Of a stretch of 64,000 nt of DNA, positions 51,681 through 60,306 are shown in pieces. Source of the DNA: Blastococcus fimeti (GTDB lineage: Bacteria; Actinomycetota; Actinomycetes; Mycobacteriales; Geodermatophilaceae). The stretch covers positions 1 to 64,000 of the forward strand of contig FNAW01000006.1 of assembly GCA_900102115.1 (NCBI GenBank), in the 5' to 3' direction. Position 1 is the stretch's first letter; each line of letters opens with the position of its first letter. The translations under genes were made by a program, and so were the position numbers. The notes beneath the pieces are model-generated. The model was not told where the DNA came from, ran no database searches, and saw only the letters and a program-made list of their open reading frames with translations.

Positions 51681-54617
51681 GTGCTGCCCGAACTCCCCGC
51701 CGGTGCCCTGCGCATCCGGGACCTGGGGCCGCTCGAGGTCGAGCGGGCGGGCGTTCCCGTCGGTCTGGGCGGCGCCCGGCTCGCCGCCGCGCTCTCGCTC
51801 CTGGTGGTCAACGCCGGTCAGCACGTCGGCGTCGACGCCCTGTCGGAGGCGATGTGGGGGGCCCAGTCGCCGGCGCGGTCCCCCTCGACCCTCGACTCGC
51901 ACGTCTGGCGGCTGCGCAAGGCCCTCGAGCCGCAGCGCGAGCGCGGCTCGCCGTCAGCGGTCCTGCGCCACGAGCAGGGCGGCTACCGGCTGGTGGTGGA
52001 TGCCGTGGAGATCGACTCGGCGAGGTTCCTCGCGGAGGCCGAGGCGGCGCGCGACCTGCTCTCCACCGGTCGGGCGGCCGATGCCCGCCGGCGCGCCGAG
52101 CGGGCCCTGCAGCTGTGGCGCGGCCGGCCCTACGCCGGCTACGCGGACGAGCCGTGGGCCGTCGCCACGGTGGCCCGGCTGACCGAGGCCCGCGACCAGC
52201 TCCGGGAGCTGCACGTGGAGGCGCTGCTGGCCGCCGGCTCCCCTGAGCGGGCCCTCCTCGCGCTGCAGCCGGTGCTGGCCGACACACCCCTGCGCGAGCG
52301 GCTCTGGGCGCTGCGGATGCTGGCCCAGCACCGGCTGGGCCGCCCGGAGGAGGCGCTGCGGAGCTACGCCGAGGTCCGCCGCACGCTGCTCGAGGAGCTG
52401 GGGCTCGAGCCGGGGAGCGAACTGCGCGAGCTGCACGGCCGCATCCTGGCCGAGGACCCGAGCCTCGCCGGCCCGCGCCCGGCTCCGGTGGCCCCACGGC
52501 TCCCCGCGGACGGACCCCCGGCCCGCCCCCGCGACGGGGAGGGGGCCGCCGAGCGCGCACCGGTGGAGGTGCACCTGCCGCACCGGGCGGCCCCGCTGGT
52601 CGGCCGGGAGGACGAGCTGGCCGCGCTGACCGAGGTCGTCCCGCGCACCGCGCTGACCACGCTGGTGGGCGCGCCGGGGTGCGGCAAGACGCGGCTGGCC
52701 ATCGAGGTGGCCCGCAGGGTGGCCGACGGGTTCCCGGGCGGCGTCTGGTTCGTCGACCTCACCGCGGCCCGGGACGCGGAGTCCATGCTGTCCGCCATCG
52801 CCTCCGCGCTCGCCTTCGCGCCGGCCGACACCGCGCGCCCCGGCGCCGCCCTGCGCGCCTACCTGCAGGACCGGCGCGCCCTGCTGGTGCTGGACGGTTG
52901 CGAGCAGGTCCTGGACCCCGTCGCCGACCTGCTCGACGAGTGGTCCCGCGGGCCGGGGGCGCTGACGGTCCTGGCGACCAGCCGGGAACCGCTGGAGGTC
53001 GACGGCGAGCAGGTCCGGCCCGTCGGCCCGCTGGCCCTGCCCACGGAGGGCGACGACGTGACGGCCTCCCCCGCCGTCGCCCTCCTGCTCGACCGGCTCG
53101 CCGCCGCGGGAGCCGACCGCGAGGACCTGGGACTGCTGACCGCGGCGGTGCGGATCGCCACCGCCGTGGACGGCGTCCCGCTGGCCCTGGAGCTGGCCGC
53201 CGGCCGCGGCCGCGCGTTCAGCCTGGAGGAGATCGCCCACCAGGTCACCGCCGACCCCAGCTCGCTGGCGCGGGCGGGGCGCGGGAGCGACCACCACCGG
53301 ACCGTGCGCGCGGCGATCGAGCAGAGCTACGCCCTGCTGCCCGCCGACGAGGCCGCGGTGCACCGCAGCCTCTCCGCGCTGCCCGGGCCGTTCACCGTCG
53401 CCGCGGCCGACGCCGTGCGACGGGGCGGTGGGGCCGGCGGGCAGTCCGCGGACACCGCCGACGTCCTCGCCCGCCTCGTCCACCACTCCCTGCTCAGCCC
53501 GCTCGGCCCCGCCCGCCCCGGCGGGCCGTCGCTGTTCACGCAGCTCGCCACCATCCGGGGCCACGCCGCCCACGCCGCCGCCGCCGAGGCCGGGCGGCTG
53601 CGCCGGGCCCGGGAGTCCTGGGTGGCGGCGCTCGTGCGGGACAAGCCGCCGCTGGGGCAGGTGACCGAGAGCAGCTGGTTCGACGCGCTCGACGACGACC
53701 TGCCGGCCCTGCGGGCCACGCTCCAGCACCTGCTCGTCGAGGAGCCCACCGCCGAGGGCATCTGGCTGGCCGCCCGCCTCGGCACCTTCTGGTACTTCCG
53801 CAGCAAGACCATCGAGGGCCGGGCCTGGGCCGAGCGCGCGCTGGAGCACGAGCGCCTCGCCGACCCGCTGTCCGCCGCGCTGGTCCGGCTGACGCTGGCC
53901 CACCACCTCGCCTCCGGTGGCCAGGCCGGGCTCGCCGAGCCGCACGTCGCCGCGGCCGCCACGCTGCTCGACGGCAGCGGCCACGAAACGGCGCGGCTGG
54001 TCACCGAGATGCACGTGCTGCTGACGCACTCGCTGGTGATGTCCGGTGCCGTCGGCACCGCGCGGGGGGTCGCCGACCGGGTGCGGGCGGTCGCCCCGGC
54101 CGGCGCGGACGCGGAGCTCGACCTCTTCGCCGACATCTCGGCGACCCACGTGGACAGCCTCGAGGGCGCGGTCCCCGAGGAGGTCCTGGTCGACCTGCAC
54201 CGCCGCGCGCAGGACCTGCGGAACGTCCACGTGGCGCTGCTCGCCGCGGGGATCGCCGTCGACGCGGCCATCGACCGGGGCGACGCGGACCGCGGATGGG
54301 CGTGGTCGGACCGGATGGCCGCGCACCGGCTCACCCTCGGGAACACCGACGGCCCGGTGGTGTTCGAACTGCGCGCGCTGGTCGCGGCGATGAGCGACCG
54401 CCCGCGGGAGGCCGTCCGGCTGTTCTCCGCCGCCCGCACGCAGGCCCTCCGCAACGGCCTCCGGTGGCCCGCCGCGGCGCCGACGTCGCGCGTGCTGCCC
54501 GAGGTCCTGCGGTCCCTCGAGCCCGAGGAGGCCGAGCGCGCCGAGGCCGCGGGCACCCGGCTCACCCTCGCCGACCTGCTGGCCGAGCCGCGCGCGGCCG
54601 AGGCCGCATCGACCTGA
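51681..54617 (+). CDS. AfsR/SARP-type regulator with NB-ARC and TPR domains
   Basis: A 978-residue activator. Residues 1 to about 255 form the SARP unit: an OmpR-like winged helix (LGPLEVERAGVPVGLGG to GGYRLVV) and a bacterial transcriptional activation domain (ARDLLSTGRAADARRRAERAL). A Pro-rich linker follows. An NB-ARC-like ATPase has Walker A GAPGCGKT near 330 and Walker B LLVLDG near 400. The rest is helical TPR-like repeat. SARPs bind direct repeats on an 11-bp period near the -35 region, matching the six boxes at 42140-54696. It has no such box itself. The GTG has a GGAGGGG ribosome site. Confidence 0.88.
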   Translation: MLPELPAGALRIRDLGPLEVERAGVPVGLGGARLAAALSLLVVNAGQHVGVDALSEAMWGAQSPARSPSTLDSHVWRLRKALEPQRERGSPSAVLRHEQGGYRLVVDAVEIDSARFLAEAEAARDLLSTGRAADARRRAERALQLWRGRPYAGYADEPWAVATVARLTEARDQLRELHVEALLAAGSPERALLALQPVLADTPLRERLWALRMLAQHRLGRPEEALRSYAEVRRTLLEELGLEPGSELRELHGRILAEDPSLAGPRPAPVAPRLPADGPPARPRDGEGAAERAPVEVHLPHRAAPLVGREDELAALTEVVPRTALTTLVGAPGCGKTRLAIEVARRVADGFPGGVWFVDLTAARDAESMLSAIASALAFAPADTARPGAALRAYLQDRRALLVLDGCEQVLDPVADLLDEWSRGPGALTVLATSREPLEVDGEQVRPVGPLALPTEGDDVTASPAVALLLDRLAAAGADREDLGLLTAAVRIATAVDGVPLALELAAGRGRAFSLEEIAHQVTADPSSLARAGRGSDHHRTVRAAIEQSYALLPADEAAVHRSLSALPGPFTVAAADAVRRGGGAGGQSADTADVLARLVHHSLLSPLGPARPGGPSLFTQLATIRGHAAHAAAAEAGRLRRARESWVAALVRDKPPLGQVTESSWFDALDDDLPALRATLQHLLVEEPTAEGIWLAARLGTFWYFRSKTIEGRAWAERALEHERLADPLSAALVRLTLAHHLASGGQAGLAEPHVAAAATLLDGSGHETARLVTEMHVLLTHSLVMSGAVGTARGVADRVRAVAPAGADAELDLFADISATHVDSLEGAVPEEVLVDLHRRAQDLRNVHVALLAAGIAVDAAIDRGDADRGWAWSDRMAAHRLTLGNTDGPVVFELRALVAAMSDRPREAVRLFSAARTQALRNGLRWPAAAPTSRVLPEVLRSLEPEEAERAEAAGTRLTLADLLAEPRAAEAAST

Positions 54618-54662
54618 GCCCGCGCCCCGACCACGACGATCCCGCGGACCGGTGCGACCGCC

Positions 54663-54696
54663 GTTGGAGGGGCCTTGGAGGCGGCGTCCGGAGAGT
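54663..54696 (+). promoter_or_regulatory. SARP box and -10 of the 54751 hydrolase gene
   Basis: GTTGGA at 54663-54668 and CTTGGA at 54674-54679 (11-bp period), an 11-bp gap and GAGAGT (54691-54696). Leader to the ATG about 48 nt. Confidence 0.7.
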
Positions 54697-54750
54697 GCGC
54701 AACCGAGCTGGAGCGCACCCGCGCCCGGCGCCACCGGACGGAGACCCGAG

Positions 54751-55953
54751 ATGCACGCCTTCTTCAAGGACACCGACTTCCAGTTCGCCGTCGAGGGCGT
54801 CCTGGGCAGCACCTACGGGCGGGCCGCCGACGTCGGTGAGGTGCTGACGACGATCGACCGGATCCCGAACCGCTCCGCACGGGCCTGGGTCGAGCAGTGG
54901 GCCGCGACCGCCGACCGGATCGCCGGCGAGGCGGGGGCCGCCGAGGCGGCCGGTCACGTCCGGACCGCGGCCGCCCGCTGGCTGCGCGCCTCGAGCTACT
55001 ACTCGGAGGCCGCGGACAAGGCCGACGCCACCGGCGGCTACGCCGATCTGTGGGAGCGCCACCGCGCCGCCTGGGACCGCTTCGTCGACCTCACCGCCCA
55101 GAGCGGCGACGTCGCGATCGAGCGCCTCGAGATCCCCTACGAGGGCACCACGCTGCCGGGGTACTTCTTCCGTTCCCGCGGCGCCACCGGCGCCCGGCGG
55201 ACGCTGGTCTACACCAACGGCAGCGACGGCTCCGTCACCGGCGCCTGGTCCCGGGGCATCGCGGAGGCCCTCGCCCGCGGCTGGAACGCCATGACCTACG
55301 ACGGGCCCGGTCAGAACGCCGCGCTGATGCGCCAGCACCTCCCCTTCCGGCCGGACTGGGAGAACGTGCTGACCCCGGTCGTGGACCACCTGACCCAGCG
55401 GCCCGACGTGGACCCCGGCCGGATCGCGGTCATGGGCATCAGCCAGGGCGGCTACTGGGTGCCCCGGGCGGCCGCCTACGAGCACCGCATCGCGGCCGCG
55501 GTCGCCGACCCCGGCGTCGTCGACGTCTCCACCACCATGCTCGAGCAGCTCCCCCACGCCCTGGTGAAGCTGCTGGACGCCGGGAAGCGCGAGCAGTTCG
55601 ACCGGGACATGGCCTGGGCGCTGAAGGTCTCGCCGGCGACCCGCACCATGCTGCAGTGGCGGATGCGGCCCTACGGGGTCACCTCGCCGTTCGACTTCTT
55701 CTCCGCTGCCCGCGCCTACGCCCTGACCGAGGACCAGCTCGCCGCCATCGCCTGCCCCGTGCTCATCACCGACCCCGAGCACGAGCAGTTCTGGCCCGGG
55801 CAGTCCGCCCGGATGGCCGCGGCACTGGTCTGCCCGGTCACGGTGCTGCCCTTCACGGCCGACGAGGGGGCCGACGGGCACTGCGAACCGGCGGCCGCCG
55901 GGCTGCGCGGGGAGCGGATCTTCGACTGGCTCGACGAGCACGTACGCGCCTGA
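54751..55953 (+). CDS. Alpha/beta hydrolase, pseudooxynicotine-hydrolase-like
   Basis: A 400-residue alpha/beta hydrolase with an N-terminal helical cap of about 120 residues, as in 2,6-dihydroxypseudooxynicotine hydrolase and related dipeptidyl-peptidase-like proteins. The nucleophile is Ser231 in GISQGG, the acid about Asp341, and the base His377 in DGHCEP. It is cytosolic and the substrate is unknown; C-C bond or ester cleavage are both possible. The ATG at 54751 follows a GGAG ribosome site. A SARP box lies upstream, making it the outermost predicted member of the regulon. Confidence 0.8.
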   Translation: MHAFFKDTDFQFAVEGVLGSTYGRAADVGEVLTTIDRIPNRSARAWVEQWAATADRIAGEAGAAEAAGHVRTAAARWLRASSYYSEAADKADATGGYADLWERHRAAWDRFVDLTAQSGDVAIERLEIPYEGTTLPGYFFRSRGATGARRTLVYTNGSDGSVTGAWSRGIAEALARGWNAMTYDGPGQNAALMRQHLPFRPDWENVLTPVVDHLTQRPDVDPGRIAVMGISQGGYWVPRAAAYEHRIAAAVADPGVVDVSTTMLEQLPHALVKLLDAGKREQFDRDMAWALKVSPATRTMLQWRMRPYGVTSPFDFFSAARAYALTEDQLAAIACPVLITDPEHEQFWPGQSARMAAALVCPVTVLPFTADEGADGHCEPAAAGLRGERIFDWLDEHVRA

Positions 55954-55993
55954 CCGGCGCGCCCGGACCTGGTCGGTCCGCCGACCGGTGACC

Positions 55994-57118
55994 TCACGTC
56001 CCCGGAGCCTCCTCGTCGGTGCCGGCCGCGGGGATCCGCACCGAGACCCGCAGCCCGCCGTCCGGACGCGCGGCGAGCTCCAGCGTCCCGTCGTGCGCCC
56101 GCGCGATGCTCGCGACGATCGCCAGGCCGAGGCCGGCCCCCGCCTGGCTCGCGTGGATCCGTTCGGTGCCGCGCACGAAGGGCTCCGCGAGCGTGGCCAC
56201 CTGCCCGGGTGCGAGGACCTCGCCGGTGTTCTCGACGGTCAGCACCGCCTCCGCGGGACGGGCGGTCGTGCGGAGCTCGACGGTGCCTCCCGGCCCGACG
56301 TTGTGGACGATGGCGTTGTGCAGCAGGTTCGTGACCAGCTGCTGCAGCAGCGCCCGCGAGCCGACCGCCGGGGCGAGCTCACCGGTCACGCGGACGGTGA
56401 CGCCGTGCTCCTCGGCGAGCGGGAGGAGCGTCTCGGCGGCCTCCTCGGCGAGCAGGGAGAGGTCCACGCGTTCCCGGGGTGAGGGCTGCTGGTCGGCGCG
56501 GCCCAGCAGCAGCAACGCCTCGGTGAGGTCCACCGCGCGCCCGTTGACGGCGAGCAGGCGGTCGACGAGCAGGTCGACGTCCCGGTCGGGATCCTTCCGG
56601 GCGACCTCCAGCAACGTCCGGGTGATCGCCAGCGGGGTGCGCAGCTCGTGCGAGGCGTTGGCGGCGAACCGCTGCTGCTCCGCGACGTGCGCCTCCAGCC
56701 GGGCGAGCATGCCGTCGAAGGCGTCGGCGAGCTCGCGGAACTCGTCCCGGCGTCCCGGGAGCCGGATGCGGTGGCTCAGCGATCCGGTCGCCGCCGTCCG
56801 CGTGGCGTCGGTGATGCGGGTGAGCGGGGCGAGCACCCGGCCGGCCAGGAACCAGCCGCCGACCAGGCCGAGCACCAGCAGGAACGCCAGCGCAGCGGCG
56901 GCCCGCGGCACGAACGCGCGCTGCAGGTCCGACCGGTTGGGGACGAAGAGCCCGGGGCCCTGCCCGCGGAAGTCACCGGTGACGATCACCGTGTCGGGCA
57001 CGTAGCGGAGCAGGAACACCCAGACGACGGCGAGCAGGAGCGCGCCGGCCAGCAGCAGGAACCCGGCGTAGCTGAGCGTGAGCCGCAGCCGGACGCTCGG
57101 ACCCGGCGCCCTAACCAC
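55994..57118 (-). CDS. Sensor histidine kinase, OmpR-class partner
   Basis: A 374-residue membrane kinase: a first membrane helix near residues 14-34, a short extracytoplasmic stretch of about 40 residues, a second helix near 77-95, then HAMP, a dimerisation domain with phospho-His157 in ASHELRTP, and a HATPase domain (NLLHNAIVHN, GAGLGLAIV). The small sensor loop suggests it senses membrane or envelope stress. Its GTG at 57118 overlaps the regulator's stop by 8 nt and has a GGAGG ribosome site, so the pair is translationally coupled. Confidence 0.9.
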   Translation of the reverse strand: MVRAPGPSVRLRLTLSYAGFLLLAGALLLAVVWVFLLRYVPDTVIVTGDFRGQGPGLFVPNRSDLQRAFVPRAAAALAFLLVLGLVGGWFLAGRVLAPLTRITDATRTAATGSLSHRIRLPGRRDEFRELADAFDGMLARLEAHVAEQQRFAANASHELRTPLAITRTLLEVARKDPDRDVDLLVDRLLAVNGRAVDLTEALLLLGRADQQPSPRERVDLSLLAEEAAETLLPLAEEHGVTVRVTGELAPAVGSRALLQQLVTNLLHNAIVHNVGPGGTVELRTTARPAEAVLTVENTGEVLAPGQVATLAEPFVRGTERIHASQAGAGLGLAIVASIARAHDGTLELAARPDGGLRVSVRIPAAGTDEEAPGT

Positions 57119-57809
57119 GGGCGCCTCCCCCGGAGCCGGTCTCCCCCGCGGTGTCGTCGAGCCGGTAGCCGACGCCGGCCACCGTGGCGATGATCTGCGG
57201 CTCGCCCAGCCGCTTGCGCAGCGAGGAGACGGTGATCCGCACGGCGTTGGTGAAGGGGTCGGCGTTCTCGTCCCACGCACGCTCGAGCAGCTCCTCCGCG
57301 CTGATCACCCCGCCTTCCGCGGCGACGAGCACCTCGAGCACGGCGAACTGCTTCCGGGTGAGCGGCACGTACCGGCCGTCGCGGTAGACCTCGCGGCGGA
57401 AGGGATCCAGCCGCAGGCCGGCGATCTCGCGCACCGGCGGCCGGCTGTGCGCCCGCCGGCGGTCCAGCGCCCGCAGCCGGAGCACCAGCTCCCGGAGCTC
57501 GAACGGCTTGGTGAGGTAGTCGTCGGCACCCAGCTCGAAGCCGGAGGCCTTGTCGTCGAGGCGGTCGGCGGCGGTGAGCATCAGGATCGGCGTGCCGCTG
57601 CCCGAGGCGACGATGTGCGCGGCGATCTCGTCACCGGAGGGCGCCGGGACGTCGCGGTCGAGCACGGCGATGTCGTAGGTGTTGAGGCGCAGCAGCTCCA
57701 GGGCGGTGGTCCCGTCCGCCGCGAGGTCGGCCGCGATCGCCTCCAGCCGCAGGCCGGTGCGGATGGCGTCTCCCAGCAGGGGTTCGTCCTCGACGATCAG
57801 CACGCGCAC
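57111..57809 (-). CDS. OmpR-family response regulator
   Basis: A 232-residue two-component regulator: receiver domain with phospho-acceptor Asp51, acidic pocket Glu7/Asp8 and Lys in TKPF, then a winged-helix domain (residues about 130-220) ending in VAGVGYRLD. The GTG at 57809 is leaderless by a TAGCCT box 6 nt upstream; the longer reading has no ribosome site. It is divergent from a VanY-like carboxypeptidase, a probable target. The gap holds a CGTAT direct repeat with an 11-bp period. Confidence 0.9.
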   Translation of the reverse strand: MRVLIVEDEPLLGDAIRTGLRLEAIAADLAADGTTALELLRLNTYDIAVLDRDVPAPSGDEIAAHIVASGSGTPILMLTAADRLDDKASGFELGADDYLTKPFELRELVLRLRALDRRRAHSRPPVREIAGLRLDPFRREVYRDGRYVPLTRKQFAVLEVLVAAEGGVISAEELLERAWDENADPFTNAVRITVSSLRKRLGEPQIIATVAGVGYRLDDTAGETGSGGGARG

Positions 57810-57815
57810 GGGTCG

Positions 57816-57821
57816 AGGCTA
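57816..57821 (-). promoter_or_regulatory. Leaderless -10 box of the response regulator
   Basis: TAGCCT on the minus strand, 6 nt before the GTG at 57809. Confidence 0.55.
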
Positions 57822-57832
57822 GAGAGCGGGGA

Positions 57833-57864
57833 CGTATCGCCGGCGTATGCGGAACGGGATACGG
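57833..57864. promoter_or_regulatory. Candidate OmpR-type binding site
   Basis: CGTAT at 57833-57837 and 57844-57848 repeat with an 11-bp period, and an inverted ATACG follows at 57860-57864. OmpR-class regulators bind tandem repeats of this spacing. It sits between the response regulator and the carboxypeptidase, so it could serve both. No other evidence. Confidence 0.4.
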
Positions 57865-57896
57865 CCCGGCAACGCCGTCCTCCGTTGGCTGGTCCC

Positions 57897-58523
57897 ATGT
57901 CCTCCAGCACGCAGGTCCGCATCGCCGTCGGCCCCGTCCGGACGTTCCTCGCCGTCGTCCTGGCCCTCGCCGTGGGGATCGGCGGCGTCCTCGGGTACCA
58001 GGCCCTGGCCTCTCCGTCGTCCGCCGGCGGGTCGCTGCTCGGCACCCTCACCGGAGGTGGCCCGGGTGTGGGCGTGGCCGACGGCGTCGTCCCGGACGGC
58101 ACGACGGTGTTCGACGACCACGTCCCGGCCGTGGCGAACCTCGATCCCGAGCTGCTGGCGGCCCTGCGCTCCGCCGCGGCGGATGCAGGCGACGACGCGG
58201 TCGCGTTCACCGTGAACAGCGGCTGGCGCTCCCCCGCCTACCAGGACCAGCTCCTCCGCGAGGCGGTCGGCGAGTACGGGTCCGAGGAGGAGGCGGCCCG
58301 GTGGGTCGCCACCGCGGACACGTCCGCGCACGTCTCCGGCGACGGGGTGGACGTGGGGCCGATGCGGGCGATGGACTGGCTGGCGCAGCACGGGGCCGGG
58401 TACGGGCTGTGCCAGATCTACGGCAACGAGCCGTGGCACTACGAGCTGCGCCCCGAGGCGGTCGACGGCGGATGCCCGCCCATGTACCGCGACCCGACGG
58501 AGGACCCGCGGATGCAGGACTGA
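57897..58523 (+). CDS. VanY-like D-alanyl-D-alanine carboxypeptidase (M15B)
   Basis: A 208-residue peptidase with one N-terminal membrane helix (about 16-35) as signal anchor and a Gly/Ser-rich linker. The catalytic domain has the zinc motif SAHxxxxGVD (His145, Asp152) and a second zinc His181 in PWHYEL. It trims the terminal D-Ala of peptidoglycan stems outside the membrane. It is smaller than most M15B enzymes but keeps the core. No ribosome site is clear. It diverges from an OmpR-type two-component pair. Confidence 0.85.
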   Translation: MSSSTQVRIAVGPVRTFLAVVLALAVGIGGVLGYQALASPSSAGGSLLGTLTGGGPGVGVADGVVPDGTTVFDDHVPAVANLDPELLAALRSAAADAGDDAVAFTVNSGWRSPAYQDQLLREAVGEYGSEEEAARWVATADTSAHVSGDGVDVGPMRAMDWLAQHGAGYGLCQIYGNEPWHYELRPEAVDGGCPPMYRDPTEDPRMQD

Positions 58524-58600
58524 TCGACGCGGTACCCCCGTTGGGAGGAGGCTCGCCCCCCGCGCTCAGGTTTTCCCGCCGACCGGCCGAAGGAGGAACC

Positions 58601-60217
58601 ATGTCCTCGCTCTCCGTCGTCGACGCGGAGCTGCCCGGTCCGGGCCGCGACGACCTGGTCCTGCGGCTCACCGCCCAGGTCGCCGAGCTGGAGGCGCTCT
58701 CCCGGTTCACCGTGGAGGGCATCGCCGACCGGGCGGAGCGGGTGGCCGCGGAGGCCGAGGGGCCCGCCCTGACCGAGGTGCGCCTGCGCGCGCAGCTGGT
58801 CGTGGCGGACATGGTCCGGTGCCAGGGCGACCACGCCGAGGCCGGCCGGATCGCCCAGGAGGTCCGCCGCTGGGCGACCGAGCAGCAACGACCCTTCCTC
58901 CGGGCGCGCAGCGCCTACGTCCTCGCCGCGATCTTCCAGGAGCTCGGCGACTCCGCCACGGCGCTGGAGCACGCGGTCGAGGCGGTGGACCTGCTGGACG
59001 ACGGCGCTGCACCCGAACTGCGGATCGACCACTCCCTCCGGCTGGCCGACACCCTGGGACAGCACGGGGACACCTCGGCGTCGCTGCGCTACGCCGACGT
59101 CCTGGCCCTGACCCACGAGCTCGGCGATGCCCACCGCGAGCTGGTGGTGCTCAACAACTGGGCCTACATCGAGACCCTGCTCGGCCGGTTCGAGGAGGCA
59201 CTGCCCATCGCCCAGGAGCTGGAGTCCCGGTCGACCGAGTTCGGCGAGGCGCTGGGTGTGGGCCGGCTGGACACCCTCGGCCGGGTGCTCATCGGCCTGG
59301 GCCGGCTGGAGGACGCCGAGGAGGTGCTGCTGCCGGGGCTGGCACCCGAGCGGCTGGAGTCCTCCACCGACGGCGACGCCGGTGCGGACTTCCTGCTGAC
59401 CCTGGCCGAGGTGCGTCGTCGGCTGGGACGGCTCACCCAGGCGCGTCAGGTCCTGGACGACTGCGTGGCGCGCTGCGACCGGCACGGCCTGACCGCCATC
59501 CGGGTGCGCGCCCGCCAGGAGCAGGCCGAACTGCACGCCGCGTTCGGCGACCACCGGACCGCCTTCACCGAGCACAAGCTCTTCCACGAGCAGCTGATGG
59601 AGCTGCAGTCGGCCCAGCGGGACGCCCGCGCCCGGGCGATCCAGGCCATGTACGAGACCGGGGAGGCGCGGCGGCAGTCCCGGCGCTACCGGGAGCTGTC
59701 ACTGCGGGACCCCCTGACCGGCCTGTACAACCGCCGGCACATCGACGAGCAGCTGACCCGGCTGCTGGGTCCCGGGAGCCTGCCCGCGGCCTCGGTGAGC
59801 ATCGCGCTGGCCGACCTCGACCACTTCAAGCGGATCAACGACACCCTCGGCCACGACGTCGGCGACGCCGTGCTGCGCCGGGTCGCCGTGCTGCTCCAGT
59901 CGGCGGTGCCGGCGGACGGCGCCCGGGCCCTCGGTGGGTCGTTCGCCGCCCGCATGGGCGGCGAGGAGTTCCTCCTCGTCCTGGTCGACACCTCCCCCGA
60001 GCACGCCGCGGCCCTGGCCGAGGACCTCCGCTCGACCATCGCCGGTCATCCCTGGGGCGCCATCACGGGTGACCTGCCCGTCACCGCCAGCATCGGCGTC
60101 GCGGGGGTCACCGGTTCGGCCGACCAGACCCCGGCCGCCCTGCTGGGCCGGGCCGACGCGCTGCTCTACCGCGCCAAGGCGCAGGGCCGCGACCGCGTCG
60201 TCACCGACGGCGGGTAG
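58601..60217 (+). CDS. TPR-GGDEF diguanylate cyclase
   Basis: A 538-residue cytosolic enzyme. Residues 1 to about 345 are helical TPR-like repeats, followed by a short linker with MYETGEARRQSRRYRELSL-type signalling helix (about 348-366). The GGDEF domain follows, with DPLTGLYNRR and the intact active site GGEEF at 453-457, so it should make cyclic-di-GMP. The RxxD inhibitory site usually found five residues before GGEEF is missing. The ATG at 58601 has an AAGGAGGAA ribosome site. It stands alone between the carboxypeptidase and a sugar porter. Confidence 0.88.
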   Translation: MSSLSVVDAELPGPGRDDLVLRLTAQVAELEALSRFTVEGIADRAERVAAEAEGPALTEVRLRAQLVVADMVRCQGDHAEAGRIAQEVRRWATEQQRPFLRARSAYVLAAIFQELGDSATALEHAVEAVDLLDDGAAPELRIDHSLRLADTLGQHGDTSASLRYADVLALTHELGDAHRELVVLNNWAYIETLLGRFEEALPIAQELESRSTEFGEALGVGRLDTLGRVLIGLGRLEDAEEVLLPGLAPERLESSTDGDAGADFLLTLAEVRRRLGRLTQARQVLDDCVARCDRHGLTAIRVRARQEQAELHAAFGDHRTAFTEHKLFHEQLMELQSAQRDARARAIQAMYETGEARRQSRRYRELSLRDPLTGLYNRRHIDEQLTRLLGPGSLPAASVSIALADLDHFKRINDTLGHDVGDAVLRRVAVLLQSAVPADGARALGGSFAARMGGEEFLLVLVDTSPEHAAALAEDLRSTIAGHPWGAITGDLPVTASIGVAGVTGSADQTPAALLGRADALLYRAKAQGRDRVVTDGG

Positions 60218-60306
60218 CCCGGAACGCCTGGGCAGGCGACTCGCCGCCGGCGGCCTTAGCGTGACCGTCGCCGCGCCGCCACGTCCACGGGGAGAGTCCG
60301 ATCAGC

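Noticed and set aside
47007..54617. A 2536-residue plus-strand open frame covering lysX and the SARP gene
   Set aside because: Upstream of 51681 it is antisense to the permease and lysX and reads as low-complexity Arg/Gly/Pro. Only the part from the GTG at 51681 is a protein with recognisable domains and a ribosome site.
57884..57889. GTTGGC upstream of the VanY-like gene as a further SARP box
   Set aside because: There is no second copy 11 bp away and no NANNNT box at the right distance. The GTTGGG near 58540 was rejected for the same reason.
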